A stretch of DNA of 64,000 nucleotides from Microbacterium oryzae (GCF_009735645.1 NZ_CP032550.1:1116001-1180000), one strand, 5' to 3'. Shown: positions 19,731 to 27,644, counted from the stretch's first letter. The notes: generated from the letters alone by a model not told the origin. Numbers and translations are program-made.

Positions 19731-20192
19731 ATGGATCACGCCCGAGACCTCGAGAGCATCATCGTCGCGGCGCACGCGCTCACCCGCGTCGCCGCGCTCG
19801 AGACCCGCAACGAGGCGCCGGCCGCGCAGTGGCGCACCCTCGCCATCCTGCGCGACAGCGGCCCGCTGCGGATCGGCGAGCTCGCGCAGCTCAGCCGCAT
19901 CACCCAGCCCGGGGCGACGCGTCTGATCGGCACCATGGCGCAGGCCGGGCTCGTCGAGCGCATCGGCGACCCCGACGACTCGCGCGCCGTGCGCGTGGCC
20001 GCCACCGAGCGGGGGCGCGAGGCCTACGCGGCCTGGCGCGTGCAGCTCGTCGACGCACTCCTCCCCCGTTTCGCGGATCTCGATGCGAACGAGTGGGAGG
20101 CCATCCGCACGACGGCCGCGCTGCTCACCCGGCGCACGGCGCCTGATCTCACGACACCGAAGACCAGCAGAGAGGAGAGCTCGGCACGATGA
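19731..20192 (+). CDS. MarR family transcriptional regulator
   Basis: 153 residues with a winged helix: ALETRNEAPAAQWRTLAILRDSGPLRIGELAQLSRITQPGATRLIGTMAQAGLVERI (recognition helix around TQPGATRLIGTM) and the wing GDPDDSRAVRVAATERG, where the DxR motif is the MarR hallmark. It probably represses itself and the overlapping MFS efflux gene until a ligand binds. The ATG at 19731 fits the -10 geometry. Stop overlaps the next start by four bases (ATGA). Confidence 0.92.
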   Translation: MDHARDLESIIVAAHALTRVAALETRNEAPAAQWRTLAILRDSGPLRIGELAQLSRITQPGATRLIGTMAQAGLVERIGDPDDSRAVRVAATERGREAYAAWRVQLVDALLPRFADLDANEWEAIRTTAALLTRRTAPDLTTPKTSREESSAR

Positions 20193-21427
20193 GCTCCGGA
20201 GAACAAAAGAAGGCGTCGCTGTGGCAGCAGCCGATGCAGGTATGGGCGGTGGCGTTCGCGAGCGTCGTCGCGTTCATGGGCATCGGCCTCGTGGACCCGA
20301 TCCTCCCGGCCATCGCCGACCAGCTCCACGCGACGCCCGCGGAGAGCGAGCTGCTGTTCACGAGCTACCTCGTCATCACGGGGCTGATGATGCTCTTCAC
20401 GAGCTTCATCTCCAGCCGGATCGGCGCCAAGCGGACGCTCCTCATCGGGCTGTCCTTCATCCTGGTGTTCGCGTTCCTCTGCGCGATCAGCGGATCGGTC
20501 GACATGGTCATCGGCTTCCGCGCGGGCTGGGGCCTCGGCAACGCCCTGTTCATCTCCACCGCCCTCGCGACGATCGTGGGCGCCGCGGCAGGCGGCAGCG
20601 CGAACGCCATCATGCTCTACGAGGCCGCACTCGGTCTCGGTCTCGCCGTCGGCCCGCTCGTGGGCGGCCTGCTCGGCGAGATGACCTGGCGGGCGCCGTT
20701 CTTCGGCGTCGCCGTGCTCATGGCCGTGGCCATCATCGCGATCTCCGTGCTGCTGAAGACGCCGGCAGACGCCGAGCGTCCCGCACCCGTGCGCCTCACC
20801 GCCGCCTTCCGCGCCCTCGGCAACCCGGCACTCGGGCTGCTGGCGGTCGCGGCCGTGTTCTACAACATCTCGTTCTTCGTCTTGCTGGCCTACTCGCCCT
20901 TCCCGCTCGAGTTCTCCGCGCTCGGCATCGGCTTCACCTTCTTCGGCTGGGGCCTCGGTCTCGCGATCACATCGATCTGGGGCGCCCCGCTCCTCCTGCG
21001 CTTCGTCAAGCGCACCACGGCGATCGCGATCGTCCTGCCGCTCATCGCGATCGACCTCGTCGTCGCAGGCCTCCTCGTGCACAGCAAGCCGACGCTCGTG
21101 ACCTGCATCGTCGTGGGCGGCCTGCTCTACGGATTCATGAACACGATCCTCACCGAGACGGTCATGGACGCCACGGATGTGCCGCGCTCGATCGCCTCGT
21201 CGTCGTACTCCGGCGTGCGCTTCCTCGGCGGCGCGGCGGCCCCGCCGATCGCCGCGATCCTCGCCGAGAGCTGGGGCGACACCGCGCCCTACGTCTTCGG
21301 AGCGGTCGCCGCGCTCATCGCCGCCGTGATCGTCTTCTCCGGGCGCCGACTGCTCGCCCGCGCCGACGGCGCGCACGAGTCAGCGGTGACCGAAGCCGAA
21401 GCCGTCCTCCTCGGCGACGCGGACTGA
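20189..21427 (+). CDS. MFS transporter (drug-efflux type)
   Basis: 412 residues, about twelve membrane helices. Motif A-like loop SSRIGAKRTLLIG after TM2, motif C-like GLAVGPLVGGLLGEMTWRAPFFGVAV in TM5-6, typical of drug:H+ antiporters. It starts in a 4-base overlap with marR, with AGAGGAGAG upstream, so both proteins come from one mRNA. The arrangement suggests ligand-induced export; the compound is unknown. Confidence 0.88.
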   Translation: MSSGEQKKASLWQQPMQVWAVAFASVVAFMGIGLVDPILPAIADQLHATPAESELLFTSYLVITGLMMLFTSFISSRIGAKRTLLIGLSFILVFAFLCAISGSVDMVIGFRAGWGLGNALFISTALATIVGAAAGGSANAIMLYEAALGLGLAVGPLVGGLLGEMTWRAPFFGVAVLMAVAIIAISVLLKTPADAERPAPVRLTAAFRALGNPALGLLAVAAVFYNISFFVLLAYSPFPLEFSALGIGFTFFGWGLGLAITSIWGAPLLLRFVKRTTAIAIVLPLIAIDLVVAGLLVHSKPTLVTCIVVGGLLYGFMNTILTETVMDATDVPRSIASSSYSGVRFLGGAAAPPIAAILAESWGDTAPYVFGAVAALIAAVIVFSGRRLLARADGAHESAVTEAEAVLLGDAD

Positions 21428-21450
21428 TGGCGCCGCGGGGGCGGGGGCCG

Positions 21451-21456
21451 TACACT
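21451..21456 (+). promoter_or_regulatory. Putative -10 box (TACACT) before a leaderless mini-ORF
   Basis: TACACT, six bases (GCGAAC), then ATG at 21463, which opens an 8-codon ORF overlapping the GntR start. Confidence 0.5.
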
Positions 21457-21462
21457 GCGAAC

Positions 21463-21489
21463 ATGCCCGTTCAACCGGTATCGCGATGA
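21463..21489 (+). CDS. Candidate 8-residue leaderless leader peptide upstream of gntR
   Basis: ATG 21463 opens MPVQPVSR followed by TGA. The stop overlaps the ATG of the GntR gene (ATGA, 21486-21489). The ATG sits exactly six bases after TACACT, the same spacing as other leaderless genes here, while the GntR start itself has no Shine-Dalgarno. Translation of the regulator may therefore depend on ribosomes that terminate on this mini-ORF. No amino-acid bias that would suggest attenuation. Confidence 0.4.
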   Translation: MPVQPVSR

Positions 21490-22130
21490 GCGGCTTCGCC
21501 CCTCTTCACGCCCCCTCCCCCGCGCGCCTCAGCGAGCTCGTCTTCGAGCGGATGGCCGCGGCGATCATCGCGGGCGAGCTCGCGCCGGGAACGCAGATCA
21601 AGGACGAGGAGATCGCCTCGCGTCTGGGAGTCTCGCGCATGCCCGTGCGCGAGGCTCTCCTGCATCTCGAGCGCATCGGGCTGATCGAGATGGTGGCGAG
21701 CCGCTACACCCGCGTCACCGAGGTCAACCGCGAGCTGATGCGCGACGCGTTCGAGTACGCCGGCAATCAGGCCGGATGGGCCGGGCGGCTCGCCACGGAG
21801 CGGATGTCCGATGCCGAGCTGGCCGAGACGCTCGCCCTCCTCGACGCCCTGCTCGCCGAGGAGATCGACCCGGCCGAGCAGCGCCGGCGCCTCGACGCCT
21901 TCTACCTGCACCTGATCGCGCAGTCCCGCAGCCGGCACCTGCAGCTGGCCACGCGCGACATCAACCTCGCGCTCGCGCGGGCCATGCACGCCGCCGACGA
22001 GGTCACCGAGTCGCGGGTCGCGGAGATCCGCGAGGCCTATCGTCGCCTGCGGCCGGCGGTCGAGAAGCGGGACGCCGACGCGGTGGAGCGGATCATCCGC
22101 GAGATCCACGCGATCTACGCCTCGCTCTGA
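21486..22130 (+). CDS. GntR family transcriptional regulator, FCD (FadR) subfamily
   Basis: 214 residues. N-terminal winged helix: LVFERMAAAIIAGELAPGTQIKDEEIASRLGVSRMPVREALLHLERIGLIEMV, with the typical SRMPVREAL recognition region. The C-terminal all-helical FCD domain contains DAFYLHLIAQSRSRHL and RRLRPAVEKRDADAVERIIREI, where Asp/His residues usually bind a metal and an organic acid effector. It is convergent with pabB, overlapping it by 16 bases at the 3' ends. The target is unknown. The start overlaps the 8-codon mini-ORF. Confidence 0.88.
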   Translation: MSGFAPLHAPSPARLSELVFERMAAAIIAGELAPGTQIKDEEIASRLGVSRMPVREALLHLERIGLIEMVASRYTRVTEVNRELMRDAFEYAGNQAGWAGRLATERMSDAELAETLALLDALLAEEIDPAEQRRRLDAFYLHLIAQSRSRHLQLATRDINLALARAMHAADEVTESRVAEIREAYRRLRPAVEKRDADAVERIIREIHAIYASL

Positions 22131-23542
22131 GCCTCCAGCGGGTGCCTCGCGCCGAACGCCGCGAGCAGCGCCGACGCCTTGACCACGGTCTCGTCGAGCT
22201 CGTCCTCCGGGTCGCTGTCGATCGTGATCGCACCCCCGGTTCCGATGCGCGCGACGCCGTCGGCGACGACCGCGGTGCGGATGACCACCGACAGGTCGAC
22301 CGCGCCGCAGCGTGAGAACGCCCCGATGACGCCCGAGTAGACCCCGCGGGGCTCCGCCTCCCGCGCGTCGAGCAGCTCCACCGTGCGCTGCTTGGGCGCT
22401 CCCGTCATTGAGCCGGGCGGGAACAGCGCGCCCGCGGCGTGCACCGCCGCCGCCGGGCGCGGACGCAGTCGACCCCGCACCGACGTCACGAGCTGATGGA
22501 CCGTCGCATAGCTCTCCACCGCCATGAGCTGCGGCACCGTGACCGTGCCAGGAGCGCACACACGCCCGAGGTCGTTCCGCAGCAGGTCGACGATCATGAG
22601 GTTCTCGCTGCGGGTCTTCGGGTCCGCGGCGAGCGCGGCAGCCGCCGCGGCGTCGGCCGCGGCGTCGGGGCTCCGCCGAGCGGTGCCCTTGATGGGCTTC
22701 GTCTCCGCCCATCCGGCGCTCGTGACGCGCAGGTAGCGCTCCGGCGAGCACGACAGGATGGCCCGGCCCGGCAGCCGCAGATACGCCGCGTAGGGCGCGG
22801 GGTTGGCGCGACGCAGGCGCCGGTACGTCGTGAAGGGCGCCTCGGTCGCGGGCGCGTCGAGGGCGTACGTGTAGCAGGCCTCGTACGAGTCCCCGGCGAG
22901 CAGCCACGAGCGGATGGCCGCGAGGTCGCGTCGATAGCGATCCGGGGTGACGGAGGCGCGGGCCGGGCCGGCATCGAGGACCGAGGGCAGCTCGCCCAGC
23001 GGGCGAACTGTCCCGATCCGATCCGCCGTCGCCGCCAGCCACGCGCGGGCGTCGTCCTCCTCGTCAGCCGGCCCGACCCCGACGACGTGCACGACCCCGT
23101 CGACGTGATCGAGCGCGACGAACCGGCTGAGGTGCACGAGCTGCGCGTCGGGCGCCACCCCCGCCGAGCGCGCGCCGATCGTCTTCACGCCATAGCCGAC
23201 CGCGCCGACGTATCCGCCCGCGAACGGCAGCCCATCGGGCGCGTCGACGGGGTTGGCGTCGAGACGTTCGCCCAGCACCGTCCACAGATCCCCGCTGTCT
23301 CCGGCATCGACGCCGTCGATGCGCAGGCGGCCCTCGGCGGCCCAGAATTCGAGGACGTGATCATGCGCGGTGGCGGGCGCTCCCATGATCGACCACCGGC
23401 CCATCCCGTACGCCTGCTGCGCGCTGTCCAGCCAGACGGCGCTGCCGCCGTCCTCCCCGTAGAGGTGGGCGAAGAGCGCGTCGGGCGCGACCTCGAGGGG
23501 CAGCGCGACGCTCCACGCCTGCCAGGCACCCGGGCCCCTCAC
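22115..23542 (-). CDS. pabB: Aminodeoxychorismate synthase component I
   Basis: 475 residues. It makes 4-amino-4-deoxychorismate from chorismate for folate. The chorismate-binding domain has PIKGTARR, whose Lys distinguishes PabB from the Ala of anthranilate synthase TrpE, plus SENLMIVDLLRNDLGRV and LFPPGSMTGAPKQRTVELLD. The start is GTG 23542, overlapping the pabA stop by four bases (GTGA), so component II is made first and coupled. The 3' end overlaps the convergent gntR gene. Confidence 0.92.
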   Translation of the reverse strand: MRGPGAWQAWSVALPLEVAPDALFAHLYGEDGGSAVWLDSAQQAYGMGRWSIMGAPATAHDHVLEFWAAEGRLRIDGVDAGDSGDLWTVLGERLDANPVDAPDGLPFAGGYVGAVGYGVKTIGARSAGVAPDAQLVHLSRFVALDHVDGVVHVVGVGPADEEDDARAWLAATADRIGTVRPLGELPSVLDAGPARASVTPDRYRRDLAAIRSWLLAGDSYEACYTYALDAPATEAPFTTYRRLRRANPAPYAAYLRLPGRAILSCSPERYLRVTSAGWAETKPIKGTARRSPDAAADAAAAAALAADPKTRSENLMIVDLLRNDLGRVCAPGTVTVPQLMAVESYATVHQLVTSVRGRLRPRPAAAVHAAGALFPPGSMTGAPKQRTVELLDAREAEPRGVYSGVIGAFSRCGAVDLSVVIRTAVVADGVARIGTGGAITIDSDPEDELDETVVKASALLAAFGARHPLEAQSEA

Positions 23543-24135
23543 GACGTCGTCCGCTCGAGGAAGTTCTCCACGATCCGGCCGCCCTCGCCCGTCCCGATGG
23601 ACTCCGGATGGAACTGCACGCCGAACCAGCCGCGCTCCGCGCACTCCCCCGCCATGATGAGGCCGTCGCTCGACCGCGCGGTGATGCGCAGCGCGTCGGG
23701 CGCGGGCTCGGCCACCGCGAGCGAGTGATAGCGCACCGCCTCGAAGCGCTCGGGGACGCCGTCGAAGAGCGGCGACGTCGCGTGCTCGACGACGTCGACC
23801 ATCCCGTGGGCGGGGCGCGGCGCGCGCGTCACGCTGCCGCCGAGGGCGACCGCCATGAGCTGGAACCCGAAGCACACGCCGAGCACGGGCACGTCGGCGC
23901 GCGCGAGCACCTCGAACCCGCGGCCCGCATCGACCGCGCGGTGCGGCGTCCCGGGGCCGGGTCCGAGCACGACGTGCGAGCACGAGGCGAGCACGCCGAG
24001 GTCCAGCTCGTCGCTCTGCGCGAGGAGCGGCTCGACCCCCGTCGCGACCCAGATCTGCTGCAGCAGGTTGCCCGTGTAGGAGTCGTGGTTGTCGACGAGG
24101 AGCACTCGCCGACCGCTCGCGTGTCCCTTCGTCAT
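23539..24135 (-). CDS. pabA: Aminodeoxychorismate/anthranilate synthase glutamine amidotransferase component
   Basis: 198 residues, class I glutamine amidotransferase giving ammonia to PabB. VLLVDNHDSYTGNLLQQIW, VLGPGPGTPHRA, the nucleophile region LGVCFGFQLMAVALGG, and FGVQFHPESIGT with the catalytic His and Glu. The Phe in GVCFGFQ replaces the usual His of GHQ. Start ATG 24135 (MTKGHASG) is preferred to ATG 24144 because CACAAT lies seven bases before it. Context with pabB and divergent pabC favours folate synthesis over tryptophan. Confidence 0.9.
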   Translation of the reverse strand: MTKGHASGRRVLLVDNHDSYTGNLLQQIWVATGVEPLLAQSDELDLGVLASCSHVVLGPGPGTPHRAVDAGRGFEVLARADVPVLGVCFGFQLMAVALGGSVTRAPRPAHGMVDVVEHATSPLFDGVPERFEAVRYHSLAVAEPAPDALRITARSSDGLIMAGECAERGWFGVQFHPESIGTGEGGRIVENFLERTTS

Positions 24136-24142
24136 CGAGACC

Positions 24143-24148
24143 ATTGTG
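24143..24148 (-). promoter_or_regulatory. Putative -10 box (CACAAT) of pabA-pabB
   Basis: CACAAT on the minus strand, seven bases (GGTCTCG) before ATG 24135. Identical hexamer to the rmuC box. Confidence 0.5.
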
Positions 24149-24163
24149 CGGCACGGCGGGTGG

Positions 24164-24169
24164 GAGACT
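24164..24169 (+). promoter_or_regulatory. Putative -10 box (GAGACT) of pabC
   Basis: GAGACT, six bases (GAGCGC), then ATG 24176. Only 15 bases separate it from the opposing pabA -10 box. Confidence 0.4.
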
Positions 24170-24175
24170 GAGCGC

Positions 24176-24964
24176 ATGCAGCAGCTCGACGGCGCCCCCG
24201 CTCCGGCGACCGATCTGCAGCAGCTCGCGCTCCTCGGCTTCGGCCACTTCACGACCATGCGCGTCGAGCACGGCGGCGTGCGGGGGCTGTCCCTCCACCT
24301 CGACCGGCTCGCGCGCGACTGCCGCACCGTGTTCGACGCGGATCTCGATCGCGACCGCGTGCGCGACCTGGTGAGCCGCGCGATCGCCGACGAGCCGGAG
24401 CCGGTGCTGGTGCGGGTGACCGTCTTCGACACCGAGACCGCGCTCGGTGCGCCGGGAGCGCCATCGCGGCCCCGCGTTCTCGTGACCCCTCGCCCCGCCA
24501 CCGGCCCCCGGCCATCCGCTCTGCGCGTGCAGACAGCCGCATTCATGCGCGACCTGCCCGCCGTGAAGCACACGGGCCTCTTCGGCGCACTGCATGCGCG
24601 CGCGGAGGCGCAGCGTGCGGGCTGGGACGATGCGGTCTTCGCGGATGACCGTGGCCGACTCTCCGAGGGACCGACCTGGAACCTCGGGTTCGCGGCGGAC
24701 GGGCGCATCGTCTGGCCCGAGGCGGAGGCGCTCGCCGGCGTGACCGCCGAGCTGCTCGCGCGGACGGCTGCCGGCACGCGCGCTCCCGTGACGCGCGACG
24801 ATCTCGCCGGGATGTGCGCGGCGTTCGCGACGAACGCGGGCTTCGGCGTGCGGGCGATCTCCGCGATCGACGACGTCGCGTTCGATCCCGACCATCCGGC
24901 CCTCGCCGAGCTCGAACGGGCGTACCGGGCCATCCCCCTCGAGGCACTCGCCGCGCGACGATAG
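24176..24964 (+). CDS. pabC: Aminotransferase class IV, probable 4-amino-4-deoxychorismate lyase
   Basis: 262 residues, fold-type IV PLP enzyme. The PLP lysine lies in DLPAVKHTGLFGALHARAEAQRAGWDDAVFAD; RLSEGPTWNLGF is the family's phosphate- and substrate-binding segment. Divergent from pabA-pabB, so it most likely splits aminodeoxychorismate into p-aminobenzoate and pyruvate. The same fold also includes branched-chain and D-amino acid aminotransferases, so the gene name rests partly on context. Start ATG 24176 agrees with the GAGACT box six bases upstream; the longer frame would overlap pabA's start. Confidence 0.8.
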   Translation: MQQLDGAPAPATDLQQLALLGFGHFTTMRVEHGGVRGLSLHLDRLARDCRTVFDADLDRDRVRDLVSRAIADEPEPVLVRVTVFDTETALGAPGAPSRPRVLVTPRPATGPRPSALRVQTAAFMRDLPAVKHTGLFGALHARAEAQRAGWDDAVFADDRGRLSEGPTWNLGFAADGRIVWPEAEALAGVTAELLARTAAGTRAPVTRDDLAGMCAAFATNAGFGVRAISAIDDVAFDPDHPALAELERAYRAIPLEALAARR

Positions 24965-25014
24965 GAGAGCCGCGAGCCGCGGTCAACCACCGAGCGTCGC
25001 AGACGCCGTCGGGG

Positions 25015-25020
25015 TACCGT
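25015..25020 (+). promoter_or_regulatory. Putative -10 box (TACCGT) of the photolyase gene
   Basis: TACCGT, six bases (GACGCG), then GTG 25027. It fixes an otherwise ambiguous start. Confidence 0.5.
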
Positions 25021-25026
25021 GACGCG

Positions 25027-26400
25027 GTGACCACGATCGTCTGGTTCCGCGACGACCTCCGCATCGCCGACCATCCCGCGCTGCACGCGGCCGCCGCGCG
25101 CGACGAGCCCGTCGTCGGCGTGTACGTGCTGGACGAGGAGTCCCCGGGCGTGCGCCCCCTCGGCGGCGCCGCCCGCTGGTGGCTGCACCACTCGCTGGCG
25201 TCGCTCGGCGAGCGGATGGCCGCGCGGGGTGCGCCGCTCGTCCTGCGGCGCGGGGCGGCGGCGGAGGTCATCCCGTCGCTCGTGCGCGAGCTGGACGCTC
25301 GCGCGGTGGTGTGGAACCGCCGCTACGGCGGGCCCGAGCGCGAGATCGACGCGGGCGTGAAGAGCGAGCTTCGGGCGTCCGGGGTCGAGGCCGGATCCTT
25401 CGCGGCCTCCCTGCTGTTCGAGCCCTGGACCATCCGGACCGGCGGCGGCACGCCGTACGCGGTGTTCACCCCGTTCTGGCGCGCCTGCCAGGCGATGCCC
25501 GCACCGCGCGCTCCGCTCCCCGCGCCCGAGGCGCTGCGTGGCCCCGAGATCGCGCCCGCATCCGACCGCCTGGATGACTGGGAGCTGCTGCCGACCGCGC
25601 CGGACTGGGCGGCTGGCCTCCGCGAGACCTGGCGCCCGGGCGAGCCGGCCGCGCGCGAACGGCTGCAGGCGTTTCTCGACGACGACGTGCGCGACTACGA
25701 GCGCGCCCGGGATGAGCCGGCGGGCGGGGCGACGTCCCTGCTCTCACCGCATCTGCGGTGGGGCGAGCTGAGCCCGCACGAGGTCTGGCACCGCGCGCTG
25801 GCGTCCGGCGCGGACGCGGGCGCGTTCCTCTCCGAGCTCGGCTGGCGCGAGTTCGCCTGGCACACGCTCTACCACCATCCGGATCTCGCCACGGCGAACC
25901 TCGATCGCCGCTTCGACGCGTTCCCCTGGCCGCCGCTCGATCCCGTCGCCCTCGAAGCATGGCGGCGCGGGCGGACCGGATTCGCGCTCGTCGACGCGGG
26001 CATGCGGGAGCTGTGGCACACGGGGACGATGCACAACCGGGTGCGGATGGTCGTGGCATCGTTCCTCGTGAAGAACCTCCTCATCGACTGGCGGCACGGC
26101 GAGGAGTGGTTCTGGGACACGCTCGTCGACGCGGACGCCGCGAGCAATTCCTTCAACTGGCAGTGGGTGGCGGGCTCCGGTGCCGACGCCGCGCCGTTCT
26201 TCCGCGTGTTCAACCCCGAGCTGCAGGCGCAGAAGTTCGACCCGCAGCGCCTCTACGTGCGGCGGTGGGCTCCCGACCACGCCGACGGGCTCGGCCCGAT
26301 GCCGATCGTCGATCTGAAGGCGTCGCGCCGAGCGGCTCTCGACGCCTACGAGACGGTGAAGCAGCATCCGCGCTCGGGCGGGGAGACGGAAGCGGGGTAG
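25027..26400 (+). CDS. phrB: Deoxyribodipyrimidine photo-lyase
   Basis: 457 residues, class I CPD photolyase/cryptochrome family; repairs UV cyclobutane dimers with light. The N-terminal Rossmann antenna domain starts TTIVWFRDDLRIADHPAL. The FAD domain has SELGWREFAWH, GMRELWHTGTMHNRVRMVVASFL, and DTLVDADAASNSFNWQWVAGSGADAAP, including the Asn that contacts FAD N5 and the Trp electron-transfer residues. The GTG start at 25027 leaves no extra N-terminus and sits six bases after TACCGT. The stop codon is part of the terminator stem. Confidence 0.95.
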   Translation: MTTIVWFRDDLRIADHPALHAAAARDEPVVGVYVLDEESPGVRPLGGAARWWLHHSLASLGERMAARGAPLVLRRGAAAEVIPSLVRELDARAVVWNRRYGGPEREIDAGVKSELRASGVEAGSFAASLLFEPWTIRTGGGTPYAVFTPFWRACQAMPAPRAPLPAPEALRGPEIAPASDRLDDWELLPTAPDWAAGLRETWRPGEPAARERLQAFLDDDVRDYERARDEPAGGATSLLSPHLRWGELSPHEVWHRALASGADAGAFLSELGWREFAWHTLYHHPDLATANLDRRFDAFPWPPLDPVALEAWRRGRTGFALVDAGMRELWHTGTMHNRVRMVVASFLVKNLLIDWRHGEEWFWDTLVDADAASNSFNWQWVAGSGADAAPFFRVFNPELQAQKFDPQRLYVRRWAPDHADGLGPMPIVDLKASRRAALDAYETVKQHPRSGGETEAG

Positions 26401-26423
26401 GACTCCTTCCGGAGCCCTACCCC
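26394..26423 (+). terminator. Terminator of the photolyase gene
   Basis: GGGGTAGGACTCC (26394-26406), loop TTCC, then GGAGCCCTACCCC (26411-26423) with one mismatch. The TAG stop codon is inside the 5' arm. Confidence 0.75.
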
Positions 26424-26523
26424 GCTCATGCCCGCCGGACTGACGCCCGGCATGGATGTCGCGTGACGCGGTATGGGCGACCCGCCATCCCCAGAGGGCG
26501 GGCTGCTCTCCGCGTCGCCTCGC

Positions 26524-26691
26524 TCAGGCGGCCACGCTGCGGCGCGCTGCCGCGCCTCGAGGTTCCGCATCTCGCGCGAACGGAGTGTGGGCGCTGGGCA
26601 GGAATCCAGGTCCGTCGCCGAGCATCGTCTGGCTCGCCGGTCGTCCCGAGTCCCCCGCACCTGCGCACACGTCGTAGCGGATGAAAGGCAT
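26524..26691 (-). CDS. Candidate small protein (55 residues)
   Basis: ATG 26691 is preceded by AAGGAG with a six-base spacer (26698-26703), the best ribosome-binding site in this stretch. The product starts MPFIRYDVCAGAGDSGRP and ends with an Arg/Ala-rich segment; one Cys, no membrane helix. Not recognised. It lies alone, opposite to both neighbours. Conservation would be needed to confirm it; moderate to low confidence. Confidence 0.35.
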   Translation of the reverse strand: MPFIRYDVCAGAGDSGRPASQTMLGDGPGFLPSAHTPFARDAEPRGAAARRSVAA

Positions 26692-26861
26692 CGTGCTCTC
26701 CTTGTGGGTGAGGCCCCAGTCCGCACACGACGATTCCGTGCTTCGAATGAACGAAGCGCGGCCCCCACGTCGTGGTGCGGTTCCTCACCTGGGATCCAGT
26801 AAAAACGCTCGGCTGGCTCTCAGGTGGAGGATGTGCGCGAATTAACCCCGCACTTCACCCC

Positions 26862-26890
26862 TTGCACCCGAGGGCTTCGAGTGGCATTCT
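26862..26890 (+). promoter_or_regulatory. Promoter of the phosphoribosyltransferase gene
   Basis: TTGCAC (26862-26867), 17-base spacer, CATTCT (26885-26890). Start of transcription near 26897, leaving a leader of about 43 bases with GGAGGGAG. Confidence 0.5.
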
Positions 26891-26939
26891 TCCGCCGCGC
26901 AGATGCCCGGCGCGGACCCGCGGAGGGAGTGGATCGAGG

Positions 26940-27602
26940 ATGTCGAGAGAGCGATTTCGCGACCGCCGGACCGCCGGGAGGGAGCTGGCAGCCGCCCTCC
27001 GCGAGCGCTCGTGGCGCGCCGATCTCCTGGTCCTCGCGCTCCCCCGCGGCGGTGTCCCCGTCGCAGCGGAAGTCGCCCGCGCCCTGTCCGCGGAACTCGA
27101 CGTGCTCGTCGCGCGCAAGCTCGGCCATCCGGCGCAGCCGGAGGTCGCCATGGGCGCCATCGCGGGCATCGGCGACATCGTCGAGGCGGTGGAGAACCCC
27201 GCCATCGCCGACCCGCGCGCGATGGGCGCCGTGCGCGCGGCCGAGGAGGCCGAGCTGCGGCGCCGGCAGCGCACCTACCGCGGCGCGCGCCCGCCGGTGC
27301 GCATCGCCGGCCGGTCGGTGCTGCTCGTGGACGACGGCCTCGCGACCGGAGCCACCATGCGTGCCGCGGTCGCCGCCGCCCGGCGCGAGGATCCGGCCGA
27401 GTTGGTCGTCGCGGTGCCGGTCGCCCTGGGCGCGGCCGCCCGCGTGCTGCGGCAGGACGCGGATGAGGTCGTCTGCGTGTGGGACGCGCCGGGTCTCTGG
27501 GCGGTCGGCTCCGCGTACGAGCGCTTCGACCAGACCGGCGACGACGAGGTGCGGGCCCTGCTGTCCGAGGCGTGGGAGCGCGAGGGGCCGACCTCCTCGT
27601 AG
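26940..27602 (+). CDS. Phosphoribosyltransferase family protein
   Basis: 220 residues. The PRPP-binding loop SVLLVDDGLATGATMRAAV and the N-terminal LALPRGGVPVAAEVARALSAELDVLVARKLGHP identify a type I phosphoribosyltransferase fold. This subfamily, often fused to or near dienelactone hydrolases, has no firmly known substrate. ATG 26940 is chosen because it follows GGAGGGAG and begins the family-typical RERFRDRRTAGRELA; the longer open frame upstream is not protein-like. Confidence 0.85.
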   Translation: MSRERFRDRRTAGRELAAALRERSWRADLLVLALPRGGVPVAAEVARALSAELDVLVARKLGHPAQPEVAMGAIAGIGDIVEAVENPAIADPRAMGAVRAAEEAELRRRQRTYRGARPPVRIAGRSVLLVDDGLATGATMRAAVAAARREDPAELVVAVPVALGAAARVLRQDADEVVCVWDAPGLWAVGSAYERFDQTGDDEVRALLSEAWEREGPTSS

Positions 27603-27612
27603 ACGCGAAAAA

Positions 27613-27644
27613 GCCCCGGTCACTGGCGAGAGTGACCGAGGCTG
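27613..27644 (-). terminator. Terminator of tRNA-Lys (also faces the phosphoribosyltransferase)
   Basis: 13-base arms (27613-27625 and 27632-27644, one mismatch) with a six-base loop. On the minus strand the stem is followed by TTTTTCGC, a real T-run, so this is an intrinsic terminator for the tRNA; it may also stop transcripts from the plus strand. Confidence 0.85.

Larger units (their letters stand above)
26424..26939. other. 516-base stretch without a long gene
   Basis: Between the photolyase terminator and the phosphoribosyltransferase. It holds a candidate 55-codon ORF on the minus strand (26524-26691) and, at 26862-26890, a good promoter for the downstream gene. The part around 26690-26870 is less GC-rich than the average here. 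Other open frames are short and lack initiation signals; nothing else is supported. Confidence 0.6.

Noticed and set aside
24136..24144. ATG 24144 as the pabA start
   Set aside because: The CACAAT box is seven bases before ATG 24135 and overlaps ATG 24144, so the shorter form fits the promoter.
26426..26788. Minus-strand 120-residue frame in the photolyase downstream gap
   Set aside because: No ribosome-binding site and Arg-rich sequence; the shorter 26524-26691 frame has a real one.
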